From Cyathus striatus (Eukaryota > Basidiomycota > Agaricomycetes > Agaricales > Nidulariaceae): 64,000 nt of DNA. The position numbers were made by a program, and so were the translations under genes. The notes under the pieces are model-generated. The model ran no database searches, was not told the origin of the DNA, and saw nothing but the letters and a program-made list of their open reading frames with translations. Each line of letters starts with the position of its first letter. Within the stretch, counting starts at the first letter, position 1. Location: NCBI GenBank assembly GCA_025738555.1, contig JAOVFP010000022.1, positions 1,302,001 to 1,366,000 of the forward strand, given 5' to 3'. Shown piece after piece: positions 34,107-46,302 of the stretch.

Positions 34107-37100
34107 TTAGAAACCAAGCACCCCGGCATCTGTCTTGATAGCTTCGTATACGTGGAAAGTCCTAATATGGACAAGCTCGTTGCGCGAGTACGGCGGAGCA
34201 ATAGACGAACCCGACGTTGAGACGATAGTCCCTCTGCGGTTATCACCTGGCGATGAATTGGCGGCTGTGGTACTGGATTTCTCCCCGCTCACAGCTGTTG
34301 ATGTGGTAGGCGGGTCGGGCAAAGGCCTGGGAGGCTCAGGCATATCGAACATCCCGCGGAATTCACTAAGGGACCGGACGGGCACTATTAATACCTGAGA
34401 ACTTTGTAGACAAGGGACAAGGTACGTACGCTTGATATTCCAACACTGCTCCGTCCGACGTGACAGAGAAAATGGAATCTCGAACACTCGCTGCATCGGA
34501 GAAAGGTTCATTGTCTTGGAAAGGCTCCGAATCCTCTCGTGCATGGTGAGTAACTGGAACGTCGGCATCTGGAGGTGGATTGAATCGCGGACGGAGGAAG
34601 CTAAAGATAGAGTTAATTATAAGCAGGGGTAAGAAGGACTGCCGTACGAACCTTTCATATTCCCATAGTGCCTCTAGAACGGAGTCTTCATCAACCTCTT
34701 CCTCATCGGTACTTTCCAGGGTGTACTCGACCAGATTATTTTTACATGAAAGGAGTGTCCGCAGATGCTTGGATGCGTGAATTTCTATTTCAGCATTTGG
34801 CATCGGAATGAACGTGGATGGGCATAGGATGAGGCCAGTCGATCGGGAGATTGTAGAGTGACCTGATGGTAGTAGAGGTGTAAGACGGCCTACATGATGT
34901 CTGTAAGAAGTTTCATGGCCATCAGCACTGGGGGCAACGCTAGCAGGGGGGCTAGCGTCCGGCGGAGCAAGAGTAAGATGCATGGTCTTCATGTGGCGGC
35001 TGAATCCAAAAACGTGCTTCAAGAGTTCAAGGATAAATTCCGAAGGATGAACGTGTATACCGTACTTGTGGTACATCATATCGTCAAAGAGAGACTCCAG
35101 CTCTCGACAGTTATCAGCCTGTTGATTCCATGATGCTGCATTCATCCCATTAGAATGATGCTCAAACCCATGGGAGCCTGCGCCAAGAGCAGCCCCTCGG
35201 TTGCCAAAGGTATCGTAAGACGCCAAAGAATTATGGCCACTGACGGTTGCGGCATCATCATCGTCATCTTCTTCTTCCTGTACCCCGTACAGGTCGTACA
35301 AATCCTCGTCAGATCGCTCGTCGTCGTCGTGATATGCTCCTAGACCAGGATTGAGATGTCCAGGATCGCATATGCTGAATGTTGAGAATGACGAATTTGG
35401 GATATGGATATCTAGTTGAGGTGTAGGCAGTTCCATTCGGGGAAGAGACGACGTTGGGCTGCTATTTCCTCCGAGAGGGGCCTTCCCATAAGGGAAGAAT
35501 ACATGATCGTCGATGAACTCTAGCCGTCCTCCAGGAGAGAGTACGCGTTGCACTTCCTGCAAGACGAACTCCCAGCGCTCAGTTGCGATGCACAGCGCTA
35601 AGCAGGACATTCGAACAAGATCGAAAGCTTCGCTTGGGAATGGAAGCCGTTGCTTGACACTAGCAATTTATTAATGAATATCATCACAGTAAGAAACCGG
35701 CGGACGTACAAATTACCACGGATAAACCGAATATTGTCAACTACGCCATGCTTCACTGCCCATGGACGTAATGTTTTTGCGATATCAACCATATCCATGC
35801 CAGTAACTCTCGTTCCATAACCCTTCCAGGTGATGGCTGCGTCTAGCACCCAGTGCCTATACCGACCGTTATCAACGACAAGTCATACGAAAAGCAAATA
35901 TTACGCACCCTTGTCCACAACCCAGATCCAAAACACGCGAAGGTGGAAAGTTGCCATAGTCGTGGTATGTTGGAGAATTTTTAGGGTTTATGCGTCTAAG
36001 AAGCTCTCCCGTTTGCCGGTCACTATAATAAACATGTCAGTAATGACTTTAAAAACGAGTAAGTAATACTGACTTGTCGAGCAATGTCGTATCATAAGGA
36101 TCAAGCGGGTAACTCCCAACCTTTGTCTTAATCATTCTCTGTGGTTCTTGCTGAGGTGGCTCCGGAAGTGGTTGATTATCACGGAAGCTTTCGTTGACAC
36201 TCTGAAACTGCTGTGACGAGGAACCATTCTGAACAGAAGAGTTATAGGTCTGTCCACTAGTACTGTCAGATCTATTCGATCGTCGCCCGGCATTTTCATC
36301 ACTTATTCCCGAAGGCGTGCTCAGCGTATGCGCCAACGGCGAATCGTGTTCGGTAGGCAACGGTGGATATTTCTTCTTTTTCTTGATAGTAATCCCCAAG
36401 AACTTCGTCGATTTCCCACTATTTCCGGATTCCGCTGACTTCTTCCGCGTTCTGACCTTCGGCTTAGGCGGAGTCTTGGGATGAGCTCTTGTTCGGCCAG
36501 ATGGATAGAAAAATTCCGGTTTGGTAGGTTCAGTTTGCACCGCACTCGGCAAGGACATTGTCCGTGCACGCTCTTGTTGTTGGATTGATGACCCCATGGA
36601 GGACATCGAATTCCCAGCTGATAAGGGGCTCGTTGCAACGTCGCTGGCATTCGGGGATACAGGTGAACGGGCATCAATGGAGGGCGAGTACTGACTTCCT
36701 GAGTTAGACCCGCTCGCAGTACTGGGACTCAACATTGACTCATTGGGATTGACGGTACGTGCCGGCTTGGACTTGCTGCGTTTGCCACGAAGCTTGATCT
36801 GGGGAGTTCCAGTCTTCGCGGAAACCTTAGGACGTCCATTGGAGCGCCCTCCCGGAAAAACAAACGGTTTCGGCCCGTCGTTACTTGCAGGTTTAGATAC
36901 CGCAGACTCATTAGAGTGACGAGAAGATCCGGAAGAAGTGGAAATTATCGATGCGGCAGGATTTGAACGACTGCGAGGGAATGGCTGAACATCTGCAAAT
37001 GGGCATTAGATTGGAGTTTTTATGAAAGTGGTGGGAACTTACTCAATTGGCGCGGTATAACAGATATCTCCGGAGAAAGTGATAACGATGAAATTACGGG

Positions 37101-38204
37101 GGAATCATGGTGTCGAAGGGGAGACGGAGTATATCGAGGGTTGGATGTCGGAGGAGATGGATAGTCATACGGTGAACGATGTTGATCATAAGCCAGCTCC
37201 GCTTGAGCCTGATACTCCCTATCTGTGGACACATGTAATGAAGGTCGTGCATCGGAAAATGAACCCGGAAAAGAAGCATACGCCGGAAGCTCAGAGTGCT
37301 GTGGGAACTGCTGAGCAGGTTGCAGAAGTAGCGAATTATTCGGAGGAGAGTTCGTAGAGGAAGGTGGAAAGTGGAAATCCGGATCTGAAGAAGCCGAGTA
37401 GATTGGAAGCGGCCGTGTGGCAGGACGCTTCGGACGAGCGGGATTTGGAGACCGGGGGACAGGCGACGCGGCGGTACCTGGATGCCCTAGCAGTTGTGGA
37501 GACTTGACATTGTCAGCTGTACTCGGACGGCTTAATGAATTGGGAGTTGCAGGATAAGAGGGAAGGGTTCGTGGCGATTGAGGTCGAATGGCTCGAATGG
37601 GAGGTGGAGGTGGAGGTTGATAAGAAGCTTCAAAAAAGGTGCCTTCGGCAGCTGAGTATAGCTGAGAATGGGAATGCTGCTCCTCGAATGAGGCTGGCGG
37701 CTGATAAGATGGCTGTGGATATGCACTATGCATATCTCTCCCGGATGCTGAACCCGGATGCCGGGGGGGCAGGTGAGAGAGATCGGCGGGGGGTTGTCGT
37801 AATCCAGGTCCTGGTCGATACTGCTCTTCCCTAGCCGATTGGTATGGCGAAGGCGAAGGCAGTGTCGTCGTCTTCATTCTGCCATACTGAGGATCGTGAT
37901 ACGCGTTGGCGTCGCGCGAATACTGAGGATGAGGAACAGCACCATTGCTAAAGTGACGATTTTCGGGAGGATAGTTGGCAGACTGAGAAAATGCGGTCGA
38001 TCCTGGTGGGGCGGAATTGAATCCAGATCCTTCCTGGGGTAAAGGAGCCTTTCTGTCAGAGGGAGAGGGATAGGAGATTTGAGCGTCTTTTGAAGGTGAT
38101 GGCGCGACAGACTTGGACCTTGAAAACAATCCTTTTTTCGTCGACGCTGAGGGATCCTGAAGTCGTTTTCGGCCAGCTGCAGCCCGGGACGACATTTGAA
38201 ACAC
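34107..38204 (-). CDS. SAM-dependent methyltransferase with a very long disordered N-terminus
   Basis: Exons 38204-37043, 36992-36074, 36022-35909, 35856-35710, 35659-34652, 34600-34426 and 34394-34107 total 3813 nt (1270 residues), all junctions in frame. Residues 1 to about 690 are Ser/Pro/Gln-rich with basic patches (KGLFSRSKS, KIKLRGKRSKS-like) and no fold. The class I methyltransferase core follows: RVLDLGCGQGHWV (motif I, 724-735), GTRVTGMDMVDIA (motif II acidic residue), IRFIRGNF, LPFPSEAFDLVRMSC and LQEVQRVLSPGGRLEFIDDHVFF. An acidic stretch (DDDERSDEDLYDLYG, then EEEDDDDDA) sits inside the C-terminal half. The overall type is familiar from Agaricomycete hypothetical proteins; target unknown. 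The start could also be ATG 38195 (MSSRAAAG). Confidence 0.87.
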
Positions 38205-41200
38205 GATAAGGTTCTAATGTGAAGTCACGGAGATTGCGGGATAGTGTGATCGTCCGTATAGGGTGTCGAACGGGCCAAGCAATGAGCAGCCTCGCTTTTG
38301 GACGATGTGCTGAGGTGAGTGGACAGAACAGAGAGAACGATTAAGGGTCGATGGTTGAAGAAGCTGAATTCGCAGGATAGGAAGTTAGGTCATGAAAAGA
38401 CGCGCCAAGGGCTTGGGGTAAGTATATCTGCCGAGCTTCGAGGATATTGATAAGTCCATATGGCATCAGGTGTATGTCAATGGTAACTTACAGCACGGTG
38501 GGTGAATCTTCGCGAAAGGGACTTCGGAGACCAGTACTCTGATCGAGTTGAGGAACAGCAATGATCTAGTCCTAAACATAAACGTAAAGAATCCTGTCTC
38601 TATGTCAGGACGTTGTCATTCTATAGTTGCCTGTCGTGTGCTTACAATACTGTAAAATTCCCATCAACGAGGACGAGTAGAGGGTTGTGTTATGGATGCG
38701 AGGTTCCCGGAGTGGGTGAGCATGGTGTTACAGGTTTTACATGCATGGTTGCTCAGCCGTTGTGTTATCTTGCAAGGGACGAAGGATTAATCTTCTGTCT
38801 GGGATTGGTTTGGGTCGCTTCAACGAAGCATATCACATGTGCAGCTAGAACGTAGACACTTATCCACCAATCGCTGATAGCCATTCCGATAAGGTAATAG
38901 TCCCGACCTGACGCCCGGTTGATGAGATCTTTCGCGGGCTTTCATCTACTTTCATATGCAAAGCTCAGAAAATTTTGATCTGGTCCACAATTGGGTCTGT
39001 ATAGATCCCAAGATACTTTCCCAGAGCATAGAAAAGTATGTCTGTGAGCAAGAACATATCAAACTTTATCATACAATTTTAGACGCCCGAATACTTACTT
39101 ACCAGCAAGCATAGCATTCTAAAGAGTATAGCATTCCGAAGTATGAAAACCAAGTCTAAATGTTGATGAGAAGGCTTTCTATAGTGCTAAGGCTGAGCAG
39201 ACTAGCGACTTGCAACTTGGAAGTTACGGACATGGCGGAATCGGAGCAAAGTCGGAGAGCCGGACGGATTTGAACTTGCGTGACGTAATTATGGGAAGAT
39301 GCTTATACATAACAAAGACATACAAATACATGCCCCGCATTTTTAGAAACTCTAAAACACGCCGTTTCCCGACGCCGCCCTCCCGAGGCCACATGGAGGG
39401 GCGCCCACAGGGCCTAGAGGCTAGAAACCATTCAGTTCGAGTTTCTTCGTACGTACCAGCGAAGTTTGTACAACATGCATATCAATGTGCGTATCACCGT
39501 TATCGTGGAATTTTAGAAAGCGGTGTTACGGTTTTTGACTTCGAATTTTTTGATCATCAACTGGGGTTGAACTGGGGAATATTTGCAACCTTATTCAATT
39601 TGATTGAATTCAATCTTTTGGCCAACCATCAACATTTTAACGACAGATTAAAAGGAAACCGCGTACAACGTCCTGAATGTCCGCCGCCATAGCAAAGCTT
39701 ATTCTGGTCGTGGGAGGGGAGGCTGTTCAAAAGACAAAGGAATGGACGCCGACGTATTTTGTGTCTTACAGGACTTGTAAATAGCCAACCCCCAGCCGTA
39801 AGCTATTTTCAAGAGCTGTATGCAAGATAGTATTTCATTTGTCGTGGGAAGTGGTTCAAAGAACGGCGGACCCCGACGCATTTTGGCTGTAAATAGTAGC
39901 CAAACCACAACCGCCTCGGTCATAACTGCTACTTCCATGACCTCTAATAAAAGTCGCAAGTATGTATATACGACCCAAAATAGAGGTTGCTCAGGTCGCA
40001 AGAAAAAATCGGAGGTACGGAGGGTATCAGGAACCGGGGTGCTCTGGTGTTCTGTCCGATCGAGAAGCCTCGATGGTAGCCGCTCTTCCATCGATATCAG
40101 AACGCAGAGGGCTGGGAATGGTCGTTGTGAGGCCCAAGGTGGTTGGTATCCACACGATTTCCTGTGGACACCTTAAATCACAGGTTGTAAAGCCATATGC
40201 TGATGCCAATAAATCAATATAGTACTGAGCTTTCAAGAACCTTTGTACTGGGCAGCTGCCAGTATTGACTGACAAGACAGAACAATCATGAATATGATCA
40301 ATAGCATCTGGAGCATCTGGAGCACCTGGAGCATCCGAATTCTTGACTTGTAGAAGTTGATGAACAATATACAAAATAAGGCAGTCTGAAGTTAAAGCGC
40401 TAGAAATCCAGGGAGCGAGGATCAGAACTTTGGAAACATGGGAAAGCCACGGGGATCATATCATAGGAAGTTAAAAATGCACAGCCGATGTGCCTATGGG
40501 TCCTATGCGATGTGTTCTCTTCGTGTTTTTCGTCAAGCAGGTGTTTAAGGTGAAGCGTTGCTGGGCTTCTCGTACATGAGGCTACGAATACGTAGGCGCA
40601 CCAGAAGAAATTTGTAACGAAAGACCAGCCTCGGCTCTGTAGGTCCACTGTTTTCGGGGTATGTGTTTTACCGAGATGGAACACGAAAGCACCCACAAGA
40701 ATACCAGAAGAACTATACATGTATGTAAGTATGCGCATACACCTGATGGTTCGGTGGTTGAGCAAGTCACCGAATAAGCTATGTGTGGCGTGCAAGTTAC
40801 CGATGACTGTCAAAGATGCTGAGCAGGTATATCAACAGGATAGTAGGTTGTTCTGAGTCAGGGAACTCAGGGTGTAGGTGGCGGAATCATAGATGATTCG
40901 TAACTACAATGCAAATCAGAACTTGAGAAGCACAGACAACCAGGGACATGAGCTGCCTATCGGCTTTCGGTAGGATTAGAGAGCCTACAGTAGAATCGAT
41001 TATTCCGGGGAGTATCTTTCCAGGCTGTCCAGTTGCAAACTGGTGAGCTGCATGTCGTATGGGAGAATTATGGGAGAAAAGGTTCGCTAAGTCCATGTTA
41101 ACATCAAAAGAGTCACGTGCTGGATCAAAAAGAGGGTTCGGCATCTCACGAGCATCATGACAGCAGTGGAACTGGGTGGGCATCTGTACTTATCTTTGTC

Positions 41201-41504
41201 TTGTCTCCGCATGGAACTTCATGGGATCTTCAGTTAAGTTCTGTCCGTATATGTGGCAATTCTGAGCTTTTTATAGCACAGGCACAGCCCGCAACTCAGA
41301 CATTCGTACAGTGTTTTTTGTTTGGATATGTGTTGGCGGTGTGTTGGCTCACTAATGGGTTAATGTGAATTGTACATGCCTGTCCATCAAGTTTCTAGAT
41401 ACAACTGTTGCCGAACAGAAATATATAAGATTGATCAGGCAAAGCCATGATTAACCCCTTCCCACTCCCCTTTTCATTCTCCCTACCTTATTTCTGCGCG
41501 GGCC
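38205..41504. other. Intergenic, 3.3 kb
   Basis: Divergent promoters of the methyltransferase (minus) and ammonium transporter (plus) must lie here. Several short ORFs occur but none has family motifs, splice support or codon character I trust. A short motif pair near 39740 and 39870 (CCGACG-CATTTTG type, each followed by GTAAATAG and CCAACC/CCAAACC) looks like a weak direct repeat. Confidence 0.5.
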
Positions 41505-43547
41505 ATGGTGAACGTTACCTACGATGCCTGTAAGTGGTTTATTCAAATTCTCAGCAGGGTGTTGCGAGGTGTTTCTATGGGGCCGAGGCTGATGCCAAAT
41601 CTCTAGCGGGAAGCTTGGTGTGGGTGGATCCAACAGACACTGATCCTTCCACTGCCACCTGGGTCTACAACCCAGGAGACATAGCATGGGTGCTCGCCTC
41701 GACAGCACTCGTGTGGATAATGGTTCCCGGCGTCGGTTTCTTCTATTCAGGTCTTTTGAGGTGAGTGCACGTTTTCATAGCAATGGCTTATCTCTGACAA
41801 GAATCTACCTGTAGGCGGAAAAATGCTCTGTCAATGATATACTTGAGCATGATGACAATAGCAGTCGTCTCATTTCAGGTGAGCATATTCTACATGTGGA
41901 AGCCTCGCCCAGGGATTAATAACCGCTCAGTGGTTCTTTTGGGGGTTCTCTCTAGCGTTCAGCGATACCGCAAGCAGCTTTATCGGTGACTTGAGTAAGT
42001 GTCCCCGCTCTACCTGCGAATGCCGCTTTACCAACCTGCGCCGTTCAAAGGATACTTTGGCCTCAAGGGCGTTCTTGAAAAACCTTCCATTGGAAGTACC
42101 CGCATTCCTTCAATCGTTTTCTGTGTTTACCAACTTATGTTCGCCGCTATCACGTAAGTTCAACCAGCTCGCTCTATGAGGAGCGGCGTCTGACAGAAGC
42201 TGCCGAACAGCCCTATGCTCGCTATAGGAGGCTTTGCTGAACGGGCCCACCTCGGTCCCCTCCTCTTCTTTGTTTTCGCATGGTCTACTTTAGTCTACGA
42301 CCCCATTGCTTGCTGGACATGGAACTCTAACGGATGGTCCTTCATGCATGGCAGTTATGATTTCGCTGGAGGAACTCCTGTGCATATTTCTTCTGGAACC
42401 GCTGCCCTCGCTATTTCCATCTACCTTGGAAAGCGCCGTGGGTACGGCACCGAATCTCTTGCATACAAGCCGCACAACACCACATACGTTATTCTTGGCA
42501 CGATTTTCCTCTGGTTTGGCTGGTTTGGTGCGTTAAGTCCATATATGGTATAGTTTGCACTCTAATATATACAATTGTAGGCTTCAACGGCGGTAGCGCT
42601 CTCGCTGCTAACTTAAGGGCAGCTCAGGCATGCATTGTCACCAACTTGGCCGCTAGCGTCGGTGGACTTACCTGGATGCTTTGGGTACGTCCCTATCAGC
42701 ATTTATTTCACAGACACTAAGTAACAACTATATTCAGGACTACCGCATCGAGAGGAAGTGGTCTGCCGTCGGGTTCTGCTCCGGTGCTATCGCTGGTCTC
42801 GTTGCAATTACCCCCGGCTCCGGTTTCGTAGGTTCTCGTGAGTATCCAGATCGACTCCACTGCACCACACACAGCTGACTTCGACGCTCTTCACCCAGCT
42901 GCTGCTGTCCTCTTCGGCGTTATGGCTGGCACATTGTGTAACTTTGCCACCCAGCTCAAGTTCCTGGCTGGTTACGACGACTCCCTCGACGTGAGTACTT
43001 TTGCTTTCTATAGCTGCACATTCTCCCAGTGGAGTGTGTTCCTCGTTGCTATGTGCTAACCTCCCACCCGCAATAGGTATTCGCTTCCCATGCCATCGGT
43101 GGTGTTATTGGAAACCTTCTCACTGCTCTCTTCGCGCAAAAGAGTGTTGCAGGATTTGATGGTTTCACTGTTATTGCTGGTGGATGGCTTGACCGCCATT
43201 ATATCCAGTTGGCCTGGCATCTTGCTGATTCTGCTGCTGGTCTCGGATATTCCTTTGGAATGACTGTAAGTTCACATGTATATATTATTAGTATTATCGC
43301 CCTGACCTTATATTCACAGACTCTCATTCTTTGGATTATGCACTACATCCCCGGCCTCCGCCTGCGCGTCCCCGAAGAAACAGAAATTGTCGGCATTGAC
43401 GCCTCAGATATGGGCGAATTCGCATACGACTACGTCGAGCTCCGAACTGAACTCTCAACCTCCTACACCACCGCCACACAACGCGTCGGCGCGAACAGGG
43501 AGTCTGACCACAGTGAATTCAACAAGGAGCGATCTAGTGCAGAGTAA
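41505..43547 (+). CDS. Ammonium transporter, Amt/MEP family
   Basis: Plasma-membrane ammonium channel/transporter, with MEP2-type members acting also as nitrogen sensors. Eleven exons: 41505-41529, 41607-41760, 41815-41878, 41931-41994, 42051-42153, 42211-42527, 42581-42684, 42738-42837, 42899-42990, 43077-43265 and 43320-43547, total 1440 nt (479 residues). The first intron joins MVNVTYDA to SGSLVWVDP. Signature segments: VPGVGFFYSGLLRRKNALSM, DFAGGTPVHISSG (first pore His), GFNGGSALAAN, FASHAIGGVIGNLL (second pore His) and a predicted set of 11 membrane helices. The hydrophilic C-terminal tail runs from RVPEETEIVGID to the stop. Intact; a nitrogen-controlled promoter is likely but I did not identify defined sites. 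Confidence 0.95.
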
Positions 43548-45109
43548 AAGCTTCCATATATATACTTATCCCGATTCGTCTTCTTGTAGTAGCAGTTAGT
43601 GCTTAGTGCTACAGTTATCCGTATTTTTAATTATTTGGTGGATGAATGTATGTGAACATTTGTTAGCATGGAGTTTACTGATAGTAAAACGCTTCGTGTT
43701 GTAATATCTGTTTACTGTGGTTAATACTTAGAAATTCAATATCACGCTCGTTATCAACTTACTATTGCCCTCCGCAGCTTCTGCTGTCTAATTTTAATGA
43801 AGTTATTGTGTGAGTGTGAATGATGATATCATTATCTTAGATCACTTGCTTATCTCAGTGATCTTTTATGAATCATGATACCTTTCATCTCACGCGCGAA
43901 GTGACCAAATTTATCGAAAGTAAGTTTTAGTAGTAACCCACTAGAAGACTGATAGAGTCTAGCAGCGCACATACCTCAGCACAGGAAGTTTGCACAGACT
44001 TGAAACCGAAGTCAGGGTCCAGTTCAGCTAGGCGTTATTTACCAAGAGCCTTACTTACATAATTTCAAAGGACACAAGCAAACAAGTAACAGCGCAAACA
44101 AACGCCTCGTAAGGTTTGCAACGTTCCACTCAATGTCCACTCACGTCAAATGTATGTCGGTGATGAATTGCAGCGAACTTCCGATTCCAAATTGTACCTC
44201 GGAGAAACATTACAAGAATGGGTCAATAAACCTAAAATTAAACTAACACCACCCGGTCTCATTACGTCGAGGATCGCCGCCGTGAAAATTGAATTGGTCG
44301 AAATCTGTCAGCTGATGACTAAAATTGAAATACTACCTTCTTGTGTGGTTTTTTGTGGCGAAGTACATTCGGCAATGTAGGGTTGCAAGCCATTGCCTTC
44401 CGTCTTTCTGTTCTGTCTGCCTGCACAACATTGAACATATCATGCCAATGAAATCTTAGTAGACCTCGTAGCAGATGGAATCGTCCAAATTCACACAATT
44501 GTAAGCATCCACTTTACAGCAGTTTCATTGACGCCTGTGTGATTGGATTGCTAAATTTGTTATCTCTTCCCACAGCTTAGGCCCATTGGTAAGTATTGGT
44601 TCAGACCATCGTATAGTTCGAGACGCTGAAGTTCTTTAATACATGGGCGTTATGTTCAACTACCTATTGTTAGGGTGCTTGATAAGACAAGTCTGTGAGT
44701 ACTTGAGATTTCACACTAAAAATGAAAGGCTTCACACGCATAATAGATGATTATGGTATTGCGTACTATTCGACGGATAAGGCATTTATTCGCATTTTAG
44801 GTGAGAGCGCGCCAGCGTCTTACTTACATCAAGCTACCGACATAGTACTATATGTCATATATTTTCAGTCTACTCCGTCTGGGTCGCGGAAATCTTCCAA
44901 ACAGTTGCTTTGTCCCACACCGTGTATACGGTGCTGGTGAGGGGATACGGTGATCCCCAGTACATACGAAAAGTTCCCTGAACCGCCGCGGTTACTCCAT
45001 TAATCAATGGGATATGTAAGATTATCACAGAAGTGCCGAGTGTGTTTTTAATTATGGGATTTATACAGTGGCAGCGGTCATTTACACATTCTGTTGGAAA
45101 AATTACTAT

Positions 45110-45466
45110 CTAATGTGATGAACTCATCAGGCATATCTTGGCCATGAAGTTCACCTCGTCAGTTGGAAGAGGATTGACGAAATTTACCGTAATTGTAGGG
45201 GTATATATTCCACAACACGGATCGATCTGATAACACTCCTCAAGCTTGCGGTAGCCCAGTGTGTGTTTGGTATTGTACTTTGCGCAATGGTACGTCCATT
45301 CACGGGAACTTCTTATTCCTAACACCTCATGACAATCCGACAGTACATTGGACTGGACTTTAATACGGAGCATATATAAAATTTGAAGATCATCATGATC
45401 GTAAGTTTTCTTGGTTTCGATCGCTTCTACATAATTGACATCCGAGTCAATAGCTATGGTTGTCAA
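45110..45466 (-). CDS. Unassigned small ORF, Cys-containing
   Basis: 118 residues from ATG 45466. The central part, SREWTYHCAKYNTKHTLGYRKLEECYQIDPCCGIY, reads like real protein, with five cysteines including a CC pair. It is followed by a possible splice donor (GTAAATTT, on the minus strand after ITV). There is no signal peptide, no known family and no clear promoter. It could be an exon of a small gene or a decayed fragment. Confidence 0.2.
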   Translation of the reverse strand: MTTIAIDSDVNYVEAIETKKTYDHDDLQILYMLRIKVQSNVLSDCHEVLGIRSSREWTYHCAKYNTKHTLGYRKLEECYQIDPCCGIYTPTITVNFVNPLPTDEVNFMAKICLMSSSH

Positions 45467-45764
45467 GCAGCTTCGTTAGCAGCGCTACGACCGCTTTTGC
45501 TACAAGCCTTGTAGTAAGTATTATATTTTAAGAAGTGATTCAATCATGTTTGATAACCATACGTTTTAGTTGTTCCTAACTCGTTGGACAACTACTTTCA
45601 AGAATTCAACAATAAAATGTTTAAACATCTTTATTGCCACTTTTATTGAAACCGGAACGGTAGTCGCTATTATCGCGGTCGTACAGCTACTTTGCTACTT
45701 CATCTACCAAGAGAGCTTTTTGTACATATGTCCGCAAGTACCAATTTATTCTAACGCATACATT

Positions 45765-46076
45765 TCAAAGTCTGAAATTTAGAAGCCAATCTGTGATAGG
45801 GCAGTTGTAAGTTTCGTCACCGCTCGACTTACAATTATATATATGCTCAACAAAATTCTTCTGCCCAGGCTGGCTAACGTATATTGGCCTCACTGAACGG
45901 TCGCAATCGCTTAAATATCTCAGATTCCAGTGTGTGTAACGGGATTGGGGAGCGACTATATTCCGATTCCTACGTCGAGCTGCGAGAGTTACCTCAGCTA
46001 CATCTACAGTCGGATAGTCATCGAAGGCGAAGGCGAGAGTCGAGAGTATTTGGCTGGTCTTTCCGAGATATATCAC
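45765..46076 (-). CDS. Unassigned small ORF
   Basis: 103 residues read without splicing. The stretch CDRSVRPIYVSQPGQKNF looks protein-like, and a strong donor GTAAGT follows EHIYN, with a TTTCAG acceptor about 60 nt on that would give a short alternative C-terminus (YFEMYALE). Function unknown; may be the remnant of a gene. Confidence 0.2.
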   Translation of the reverse strand: MIYLGKTSQILSTLAFAFDDYPTVDVAEVTLAARRRNRNIVAPQSRYTHWNLRYLSDCDRSVRPIYVSQPGQKNFVEHIYNCKSSGDETYNCPITDWLLNFRL

Positions 46077-46302
46077 TTGATATGATCACTACCCGTGGTT
46101 AGCGTGGACCCCAAGGACTTAGAGGAAACGGATTCCATAGTATGTTAGATCTCGTATTTCCCTTACAAGTGTCGATGTATTAATGGAGTGACAGATCAAC
46201 ACTGTGATAGTGTCGAAAGGCATAGCCAGCACGATATCGTGAATATTATATTTAATTAAAATAACAGCGTGGCATGATTCTTTCATATATAACGCATGGC
46301 GC

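Larger units (their letters stand above)
43548..46302. other. Intergenic, 2.75 kb, with two weak unassigned ORFs
   Basis: No recognised gene. Two minus-strand ORFs with many Cys, His and Tyr residues (45110-45466 and about 45770-46076) are listed separately at low confidence. The rest looks non-coding. Confidence 0.45.

Noticed and set aside
39210..39692. 160-residue plus-strand frame
   Set aside because: No family motif, no splice or promoter support, odd composition; not distinguishable from chance in a 3.3-kb spacer.
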